Source: Erythrobacteraceae bacterium
GTDB taxonomy: Bacteria; Pseudomonadota; Alphaproteobacteria; Sphingomonadales; Sphingomonadaceae
Reading direction: 5' to 3'
Length of the DNA: 64,000 nt
Assembly (NCBI GenBank): GCA_027489065.1
Contig: JAIYAM010000035.1
Span: 1-64,000 of the forward strand
Every line of letters begins with the position of its first letter. The first letter of the stretch is position 1. A model generated the notes under the pieces. The model saw nothing but the letters and a program-made list of their open reading frames with translations, made no database searches and had not been told where the DNA came from. A program made the translations under genes and the position numbers. Below, piece by piece: positions 18,781 through 24,913 of the stretch.

Positions 18781-18796
18781 TGTTCCACGTGGAACA
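18781..18796. other. parS-like ParB-binding palindrome, copy 2
   Basis: TGTTCCACGTGGAACA is a perfect 16-bp palindrome with the core GTTCCACGTGGAAC of chromosomal parS sites. It starts at the base after the TGA of the HerA-like gene. It differs from copy 1 only by the symmetrical T-to-C and A-to-G exchange at positions 5 and 12. It lies 9,194 bp from copy 1, between convergent genes. Confidence 0.87.
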
Positions 18797-18819
18797 TCGC
18801 CAAACCGCTCCTCTGGCGG

Positions 18820-18874
18820 GGGTCTAGGAGGGGTCTGGAGGGGGTCTAAGGGGGGTCTAGGGCGGGTCTGACGC
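18820..18874 (+). repeat. Five tandem 11-bp repeats GGGTCTRGNRG next to parS, array 2
   Basis: Units start at 18820, 18831, 18842, 18853 and 18864, each exactly 11 bp and each beginning GGGTCT. The array begins 23 bp after parS copy 2, as in array 1, and is in the same orientation. It ends 25 bp before the stop codon of the leftward CsaA-like gene. The variable last bases differ between arrays, so this is a conserved pattern rather than a recent duplication. Confidence 0.93.
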
Positions 18875-18899
18875 CCGGCAATCGCCTGCGAACCCCTGT

Positions 18900-19271
18900 T
18901 CAGAACAGCCTTGCCCCGAGCGGCACCGCGCTGTCAGGCTGGAACAGCACCACGCGCCCTTCGGCATCGGGGAAGCCCAGCGTCAGCACCTCGGACATGA
19001 ACTTGCCGATCTGGCGCGGCGGGAAGTTGACCACGGCGGCGACCATCCGGCCCTCCAGCGCCTCGGGCGCGTAGAGCTCTGCGACCTGCGCCGAGGAGCG
19101 CTTGACGCCCACCCCCTCGCCGAAGTCGATGGTAAGCTTCAAGGAGGGCTTCCGCGCCTCGGGGAACGGCTCGGCGCGGATGATCCGCCCGGCGCGGATG
19201 TCGACCTTGAGGAAGTCGTCGAAGGTGATGGCTGCGGCCGGCGGCGCGGCGGGATCGTGGACGAGGTGCAT
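18900..19271 (-). CDS. csaA: CsaA-like tRNA-binding-domain protein
   Basis: A 123-residue protein that is essentially one tRNA-binding OB-fold. The family pattern is clear: TFDDFLKVDIRAGRI at the start, KLTIDFGEGVGVKRSSAQVAELY in the middle and FMSEVLTLGFPDAEGRVVLFQPD near the end. CsaA homologues act as export-related chaperones or RNA-binding proteins. The 314-residue ORF-track version runs antisense through the MAPEG genes. I use the ATG giving MHLVHDPAAPP; another ATG ten codons earlier (19301) is possible. Confidence 0.88.
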   Translation of the reverse strand: MHLVHDPAAPPAAAITFDDFLKVDIRAGRIIRAEPFPEARKPSLKLTIDFGEGVGVKRSSAQVAELYAPEALEGRMVAAVVNFPPRQIGKFMSEVLTLGFPDAEGRVVLFQPDSAVPLGARLF

Positions 19272-19367
19272 GGGAGCAAGGCTACTCCCGATAGGTTGCA
19301 TTTGACAATCCATCGCGCCTCTTGCAGCAAGGCCGCCGGAGAGCTTTCTTCGCAAGGGGATCAATCG

Positions 19368-19817
19368 ATGCAAGCGCAAATGCTCGCGCCCGCCGCCGTG
19401 CTGGTGGTGTGGTCGCTCGTCATGCTGTTCTGGATGGCGGGCGTCCGCCTGCCGGCGTTGAAGAAGGCCGGGATCGACCTCGGCGCACGGCCCGGCGGAC
19501 GCGGGCAGGATCTGGAAGGGCAGGTCGCCCCGCCGATCAACTGGCCCGCACACAATTACAGCCACCTGATGGAACAGCCCACGGTGTTCTATCCCACCGT
19601 CGTGATCCTCGCGATCATGGGCGCAGGTCCGGTCGATGTGGCGCTGGCATGGACCTATGTCGCGCTCCGGATTGTCCATTCGATCTGGCAGGCGACGGTC
19701 AACAAGGTGCCGGTCCGCTTCCTGCTGTTCATCACCTCGACCTTGGCGCTGCTCGCTCTGGCGATCCGCGCGGTGATGGCGACCGCCTTCGCCGACCCTT
19801 CGGCCCTGCCCATCTAA
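19368..19817 (+). CDS. MAPEG-family membrane protein, copy 1
   Basis: A 149-residue four-helix membrane protein of the MAPEG family (glutathione and eicosanoid metabolism in eukaryotes; poorly defined in bacteria). Evidence is the hydrophobic profile and the conserved block NYSHLMEQPTVFYPTVVIL followed by ALRIVHSIWQATVNKVPVRF. AAGGGGA precedes the ATG. The paralogue follows 10 bp downstream, so the two are one operon. Confidence 0.88.
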   Translation: MQAQMLAPAAVLVVWSLVMLFWMAGVRLPALKKAGIDLGARPGGRGQDLEGQVAPPINWPAHNYSHLMEQPTVFYPTVVILAIMGAGPVDVALAWTYVALRIVHSIWQATVNKVPVRFLLFITSTLALLALAIRAVMATAFADPSALPI

Positions 19818-19827
19818 GGACACGACC

Positions 19828-20256
19828 ATGATCGGAATGGACATTCTTCAACCCGTCGTCGCGCTGCTGGCGTGGACGATGGTGATGTGGGTGTGGATGT
19901 ACGCCACCCGCATCCCGGCAATGCTCAAGGCGGGGATCGATGCCAAGGGCATGGTCGGCTCGACCGGGGCTTCCTTGCGCGCCCAGCTGCCCGACACCGT
20001 CAGCTGGAAGGCCGACAACTACAACCACCTCCACGAGGCGCCGACGCTGTTCTACGCGGTGGCGATCGTGCTGGCGATCATCAGCGAGGGTGACGGGCTG
20101 AACACCACGCTCGCCTGGGCCTATGTTGGCTTGCGGGTGGCGCACTCCATCCTGCAGGCGACCGTCAACAAGGTGGCGATCCGCTTCGCGCTGTTCGCGC
20201 TGTCTTCGCTGGTGCTGATGGCGCTGATCCTGCACGCGGGGATTGCTGTTTTCTAG
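19828..20256 (+). CDS. MAPEG-family membrane protein, copy 2
   Basis: A 142-residue paralogue of the preceding gene with the same architecture: four hydrophobic helices, NYNHLHEAPTLFYAVAIVLA, then GLRVAHSILQATVNKVAIRF. It is shorter at the C-terminus. The close spacing and shared motifs indicate tandem duplication. MAPEG proteins form trimers, so hetero-oligomers of the two products are possible. Confidence 0.88.
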   Translation: MIGMDILQPVVALLAWTMVMWVWMYATRIPAMLKAGIDAKGMVGSTGASLRAQLPDTVSWKADNYNHLHEAPTLFYAVAIVLAIISEGDGLNTTLAWAYVGLRVAHSILQATVNKVAIRFALFALSSLVLMALILHAGIAVF

Positions 20257-20266
20257 GGTAGCGTTT

Positions 20267-20354
20267 GCCCACCCCTAACCCCTCCCGCCTGCGGGAGGGG
20301 GACTGATAGCGCGACCTTCTCCCCTCCCGCTTGCGGGAGGGGCCGGGGGTGGGC
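20267..20354. repeat. Compound palindromic repeat between convergent genes (REP-like; bidirectional terminator candidate)
   Basis: Two near-identical hairpins, CCCCTCCCGCCTGCGGGAGGGG (20279-20300) and its CTTG-loop variant (20321-20342), are enclosed by an outer stem GCCCACCCC / GGGGTGGGC (20267-20275 with 20346-20354). It lies between the MAPEG gene and the convergent trxB. A related hairpin is found at 28294-28316. There is no T tract, so termination is possible but not assured. Confidence 0.75.
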
Positions 20355-20362
20355 CCTTGGCC

Positions 20363-21331
20363 TTACTCCGCCGCTTCCGCCTGCACTTCGTGCGCCCGCG
20401 CCGCGAGGAAGCGTTCGCCGTCGAGTGCGGCCATGCAGCCCATGCCTGCCGCCGTCACTGCCTGACGATAGACGTGATCGGTCACGTCGCCCGCGGCAAA
20501 GACGCCGGGGATCGATGTCTTGGGCGTGCCGGGCTCGGTGAGCAGATAACCGCTCTCGTCCATCGGCAGCTTGCCGACGAACAGCGAGGTCGCCGGCGCG
20601 TGGCCGATGGCGACGAAGGCTCCGTCGACTTCCAGCGTCGAGGCTTCGCCCGTCACCGTGTCGGTCAGCGCGAGGTGGTGGAGCATGCCGTTCTCGCCCG
20701 CCTCGAAGCTGTCGACCGCCTTGTTCCACAGCACCGTGATCTTGGGGTGGGCGAACAAGCGCTCCTGAAGGATCCGCTCGGCACGGAGGCTGTCGCGGCG
20801 GTGGATCAGGGTCACGTCGTCGGAATGGTTGGTGAGGTAGAGCGCCTCTTCGACCGCAGTGTTGCCGCCGCCGATCACCGCGACCTTCTTGCCGCGGTAG
20901 AAGAACCCGTCGCAGGTCGCGCAGGCCGAAACGCCCTTGCCGCCCAGCGCCATCTCGCCCGGAACGCCCAGCCACTTGGCCTGCGCGCCGGTGCAGATCA
21001 CCACGCAATCGGCGATGTATTCATCCCCGCTGTCACCGATCGCACGGAACGGCGAGCCGTGATCGAGATCGACGCTGACGATCGTGTCCCAGATCATGCG
21101 CGTGCCGACGTGCTCGGCCTGGGCGCGCATTTCCTCCATCAGCCACGGACCCTGCACCACGTCGCGAAAACCGGGGTAGTTCTCGACATCGGTGGTGATG
21201 GTGAGCTGGCCGCCGGGCTGGAGGCCCTGCACGACGATCGGTTCCAGCATCGCGCGCGCGGCATAGATCGCGGCGGAGTAGCCCGCCGGGCCGGAGCCGA
21301 TGATGAGCATCTTGGTGGTGTGGGTGGCCAT
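20363..21331 (-). CDS. trxB: Thioredoxin-disulfide reductase
   Basis: A 322-residue FAD/NADPH enzyme that reduces thioredoxin in the cytoplasm. FAD-binding GSGPAGYSAAIYAARA is at residues 12-27, the redox pair Cys137-Cys140 lies in CATCDGFF, and NADPH-binding VIGGGNTAVEEALYL follows. Length and motif order are those of bacterial low-molecular-weight TrxB. It is probably monocistronic; the upstream phosphatase gene ends about 60 bp before it on the same strand. Confidence 0.96.
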   Translation of the reverse strand: MATHTTKMLIIGSGPAGYSAAIYAARAMLEPIVVQGLQPGGQLTITTDVENYPGFRDVVQGPWLMEEMRAQAEHVGTRMIWDTIVSVDLDHGSPFRAIGDSGDEYIADCVVICTGAQAKWLGVPGEMALGGKGVSACATCDGFFYRGKKVAVIGGGNTAVEEALYLTNHSDDVTLIHRRDSLRAERILQERLFAHPKITVLWNKAVDSFEAGENGMLHHLALTDTVTGEASTLEVDGAFVAIGHAPATSLFVGKLPMDESGYLLTEPGTPKTSIPGVFAAGDVTDHVYRQAVTAAGMGCMAALDGERFLAARAHEVQAEAAE

Positions 21332-21390
21332 GGGTAGCGTTGCCTCGGGTGAAACTCAGGTCTGCGATATGGGCATTCCGGCCGCGATTG

Positions 21391-22203
21391 TCACGCCACC
21401 AGCTTGGCGATGAGACGCGCTTTTCTTGCCTCGTCCACACCTAAGATTGTGTCGAGATAGGTATCGAGCGAACCGTGATCGCGTGTCACTTCTGCGATGT
21501 ACGTCTCTATATATTCAGGAAGAACGCCCATCAGGTTGTGCAGCGCCTCGGGGTCGATCCTGCCGTAATGCCCCATGCGGGGGAGCGACTGGCGTTCGAG
21601 CACGTGGCGCGTGGGCGCATCGTTGGTGAGCAGGAACTCGGCGATGTAATCGTCCGGGTGGACGCCGAGCACGTGGAGCAACAGGCTCGCGGCGATGCCG
21701 GTGCGGTCCTTGCCGGCAAAGCAATGGACGAGGCTGCCGCCCTCGTTGGCGTCCAGAGCGTTGAAATATTCGCGGAACACCCAGATCATCGCCGGGTTGA
21801 CCGGCATGCGGGTATAGACCGCCAGCATCCGCTCGCGCGCCTTCTCGGGGGTCATCACCACCGTGCCGCCCCCGCCCTCATGCGGCGGCGAGTTGCTGGT
21901 CTCGCCGTCATAGGCGATCACCTGGGCTGCGAACTGGGGATGGCGGCGGCAGGGAAAGCCCTCGCGCTCGCTCACCCCGCGCAGATCGATCACGGTGCGG
22001 ATATCGAGCGCGTGGAGTAGCGCCAGATCCTCGTCCGAGGCCTCCATGTGCTGGCCCGACCGCAGCAGCAGCCCGGTCTTCACCCGGCCCCCGCCCGACG
22101 TCGTATAGCCGCCATAATCGCGAAGATTATGAATGCCTTGGGTGACGTAGAAGGGGCCGATGCGGGCGCCGTCGGCCGGCTGCCTGAGAGAATCGCTGGT
22201 CAT
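21391..22203 (-). CDS. Tyrosine-protein phosphatase (Y_phosphatase3 type)
   Basis: A 270-residue cysteine-dependent phosphatase. The P-loop HCFAGKDRTG contains catalytic Cys161 and Arg167 in CX5R spacing. The N-terminal FYVTQGIHNLRDYGGY and LLLRSGQHMEASDEDL are the conserved substrate-loop motifs of the family. These enzymes act on phosphotyrosine or phosphoinositides; the actual substrate is unknown. No cognate kinase is adjacent. Confidence 0.88.
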   Translation of the reverse strand: MTSDSLRQPADGARIGPFYVTQGIHNLRDYGGYTTSGGGRVKTGLLLRSGQHMEASDEDLALLHALDIRTVIDLRGVSEREGFPCRRHPQFAAQVIAYDGETSNSPPHEGGGGTVVMTPEKARERMLAVYTRMPVNPAMIWVFREYFNALDANEGGSLVHCFAGKDRTGIAASLLLHVLGVHPDDYIAEFLLTNDAPTRHVLERQSLPRMGHYGRIDPEALHNLMGVLPEYIETYIAEVTRDHGSLDTYLDTILGVDEARKARLIAKLVA

Positions 22204-22366
22204 CGCGGAGGACCCTTACAGGCGTTCGGGAGAGGGGCAAGCCGGGCACGCGCCCGCCTCAGGGCAAGCCCCTAGGGCATATTGCGAGGGGGCGCGGCAG
22301 GCAGGCTGACACGGGTGCGTGGTTAATCGTGCATTTCCCATCCCTCGAAACCGCAGCAGACCCTCC

Positions 22367-22828
22367 ATGGCCCGCATCCTGATTGCCGATGACGACGAGC
22401 TGATCGCCGAACTGGCGAGCGAGGTGCTGATCGATGCGGGCCACGCCTGCGGCTGGGTGACCAGCGCGGCCGCCGCCTGGACCTGCGTGCAGAAGAAGCG
22501 TCCCGATCTGCTGCTGCTCGATCAGGGGATGCCCGGCGAATCCGGCATCACCCTGCTGCGCCGCCTGCGCCGCTCGCCCGAGCTTTACGATCTGCCGGTG
22601 ATGATGTTCACCGCGATGCACGGCGACGAGGACAAGGCGCAGGCGATCTTCGCCGGCGCGCAGGACTTCCTCTCCAAGCCTTTCGAGCCCTTCGATCTGG
22701 TGCGGCGGGTCAATCGCCAGATCCGCCTGCGGGGCGACCGGCCGCGCCATGTCGATCTGCGCGAGGCGGTGGTCCCCGATCCCCACCGCGCCGTGCTGCC
22801 GAGAGAGGCCTATCGCCGGGTGCTCTAG
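22367..22828 (+). CDS. Single-domain response regulator (receiver only)
   Basis: A 153-residue CheY-like protein with the acidic cluster IADDD (residues 6-10), phospho-acceptor Asp52 (LLLDQGMPG), conserved Thr (MFTAMHG) and Lys (LSKPFEPFD). The tail after about residue 125 (LRGDRPRHVDLREAVVPDP) has no recognisable output domain. It is divergent from the phosphatase gene. Its TAG stop overlaps the convergent acyl-CoA dehydrogenase stop in the 4-bp palindrome CTAG. Confidence 0.9.
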   Translation: MARILIADDDELIAELASEVLIDAGHACGWVTSAAAAWTCVQKKRPDLLLLDQGMPGESGITLLRRLRRSPELYDLPVMMFTAMHGDEDKAQAIFAGAQDFLSKPFEPFDLVRRVNRQIRLRGDRPRHVDLREAVVPDPHRAVLPREAYRRVL

Positions 22829-24522
22829 GCGGCCGCAGATGCCCTCGTCATGGGGCTCTGCCCGGCGAGCAGCCCGCGCCCGATCACCTGCGCCTGGATC
22901 TCGGCGGCACCCTCGAAGATGTTGAGGATCCGCGCGTCGCACAGCACCCGGCTGATCGGGTATTCGAGCGCATAGCCGTTGCCGCCGTGGATCTGCACCG
23001 CGTTGTCCGCCGCGCTCCACGCGACGCGAGCGGCGAGCAGCTTCGCCATTCCCGCCTCGATATCGCAGCGCGTGCCGGTGTCCTTGGCGCGCGCGGCGGC
23101 ATAGGTGAGCTCCCTCGCCATGACGATCTCGGCGGCCATCAGCGCCAGCTTGTCCGCGACCCGCGGGAAGGTGACCAGCGCCTCGCCGAACTGCTTCCTC
23201 CCCAGCGCATAGTCCAGCGCGAGGTCGAAGGCGTTCCACGCCACGCCGATCGCGCGCGCCGCCGTCTGGATGCGCGCGCCTTCGAAGGTGCGCATCAGCT
23301 GCTTGAAGCCCTGCCCCTCGCGCCCGCCGAGCAGGCCGTCGGCGGCGACCGCAAAGCCATCGAGCCCCAGCGCATATTCCTTCATGCCCCGGTAGCCGAG
23401 CACCCCGATCTCGCTCCCCTCGATCCCAGCGTCGGGGAACGGCGCGCTGTCCGTGCCGCGGGTCTTTGCCGCGAGCAGCATCGAAAGTCCCGCATAGCCC
23501 GGCGTGCCCGCATCGGTGCGCACCAGCATGGTCATGAGGTCGGCGCGTGCGGCGTGGGTGATCCAGGTCTTGGCGCCCGTCACGGCCCACGCGCCGTCCG
23601 GCTGGCGCTCGGCGCGGGTGCGCACCGCGGCGAGGTCAGATCCGGTGTCGGGTTCGGTGAATACCGCGGTCGGCAGGCACGATCCGTCGGCGATGCGGGG
23701 GAGCCAATGCGCCTTCTGCTGCGGCGTGCCGTTCTCGGCTATGAGTTCGCCGGCGATCTCGCTGCGGGTGCCGAGGCTGCCGGCACAGATCCAGCCGCGC
23801 GAGAGTTCCTCCGAGACCACCGCCATCGCCAGCTTGCCGAGGCCGAGCCCGCCATGCTCTTCGGGAATGCACACGCCGAACACGCCGAGCGCGGCCATTG
23901 CGGCGATCACGCTGTCGGGGATCAGCGCATCGGCGAGGTGCCACTGGTGCGCGTGGGGCGTGATCGCTTCGGCGGTGAAGGCGCGCAACTGTTCGCGCAC
24001 GAGGTCCAGCGCATCGTCGCCCCCCAAGCCTCCTAGCGCCTCGTCGGGGCGAACGCCGTCCGCCAGCAGCGCGGCATAGGCGGTGCGGGTCTCGGGCGTG
24101 CTGCCCTCGGCGAGAAAGCGCGCCGCCGCCGGGTGGGCGGCAAAGGCGCGCGCGGCATCCGCCGTGCCGAGGCCCGAAGGGCGCACGATCTCGCTCGCGC
24201 TCATCGGCAATCCGCTGGCGATCTGCGCGCAATATTCGCCGAAGCCGATCCTCAGGGTCAGCTCCTCGACCGCGCCGAAGCGGCCCGCCTTCTCGGCGCG
24301 CACCGCCCAGTCGAGCGTCGCTTCCATTGCGGCGATGCTGGCCGCTACCCAGGCAAAGCCGTGGACGCGGTGCTGCTCGCGGGCGAGCAAAGCGGGATCG
24401 GGCGCGCCGCCGGGAGCCACCGCCGCGGCCGTCGCCACACGCACCGCCTCACCATAGGCACGCGCCGCCACAAGGCTGTCACGCGCCGCCGTGATCCATT
24501 CGCTGGTCGAACTGTCGGTCAT
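22825..24522 (-). CDS. Acyl-CoA dehydrogenase with N-terminal extension (methylsuccinyl-CoA dehydrogenase-like)
   Basis: A 565-residue flavoprotein. The last 390 residues are a typical acyl-CoA dehydrogenase (TEPDTGSDLAAVRTRAER FAD/substrate loop; QIHGGNGYALEYPISR; the C-terminal FEGAAEIQAQVIGRGLL). The first 170 residues are an extra helical region. This size and layout match methylsuccinyl-CoA dehydrogenase of the ethylmalonyl-CoA pathway, but other long acyl-CoA dehydrogenases exist and no pathway neighbour (crotonyl-CoA carboxylase/reductase) is in the window. I start at the ATG giving MTDSSTSEW, 11 codons inside the ORF-track frame. Confidence 0.8.
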   Translation of the reverse strand: MTDSSTSEWITAARDSLVAARAYGEAVRVATAAAVAPGGAPDPALLAREQHRVHGFAWVAASIAAMEATLDWAVRAEKAGRFGAVEELTLRIGFGEYCAQIASGLPMSASEIVRPSGLGTADAARAFAAHPAAARFLAEGSTPETRTAYAALLADGVRPDEALGGLGGDDALDLVREQLRAFTAEAITPHAHQWHLADALIPDSVIAAMAALGVFGVCIPEEHGGLGLGKLAMAVVSEELSRGWICAGSLGTRSEIAGELIAENGTPQQKAHWLPRIADGSCLPTAVFTEPDTGSDLAAVRTRAERQPDGAWAVTGAKTWITHAARADLMTMLVRTDAGTPGYAGLSMLLAAKTRGTDSAPFPDAGIEGSEIGVLGYRGMKEYALGLDGFAVAADGLLGGREGQGFKQLMRTFEGARIQTAARAIGVAWNAFDLALDYALGRKQFGEALVTFPRVADKLALMAAEIVMARELTYAAARAKDTGTRCDIEAGMAKLLAARVAWSAADNAVQIHGGNGYALEYPISRVLCDARILNIFEGAAEIQAQVIGRGLLAGQSPMTRASAAA

Positions 24523-24913
24523 GGCAGCGGTTGCTAGCAGAGCCCGGGGCCGCATGCGAACCCTTCAAATTATTGCAGGTTTGCATGCTTATCGGCAATA
24601 TTGTTGCTTCCGGGTGACACCCCGAAGCGAAAAGCTTTCCAAGACCCCATTATCAAATGTTTCCCCCTTACCACGATGGGTCGCAAAGGTAATACTGGCC
24701 CCTGCGCTAATCATTTTGATGGGCGCAAACGGGGGGGCGGCAGACACGGGGCGAACAGCCCGGCTGACCGAAACTCGTGCAGGAAGGACCGACAGGGTCC
24801 GCCCCGGGTGAGCCGCAGGCTCGCTCACGGCGGAGCACCTGGCGATGAAGGACCGACGCCGCCGCGTGCGGTCTCGAACCGCTCCATGGCTTGTATCTCG
24901 CGAGGTAAACAAG
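24523..24913. promoter_or_regulatory. Long leader upstream of TonB-dependent receptor
   Basis: About 390 bp without a credible gene. The left third is AT-rich (TTGCATGCTTATCGGCAATATTG near 24580-24602), a likely promoter zone. The right third is GC-rich and can fold (GTGAGC with GCTCGCTCAC near 24807-24828). GAAGGACCGAC occurs twice, near 24783 and 24847. I cannot match it to a known riboswitch. Confidence 0.35.

Noticed and set aside
9587-18874. Plasmid or chromid origin suggested by parS and repeats
   Set aside because: No rep or parAB genes, and surrounding genes are chromosomal housekeeping genes. The repeats are not iteron-like in length.
20267-20354. Repeat cluster as a CRISPR array
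   Set aside because: Only two hairpin units with one spacer, no cas genes, and the units are palindromic terminator/REP-like.
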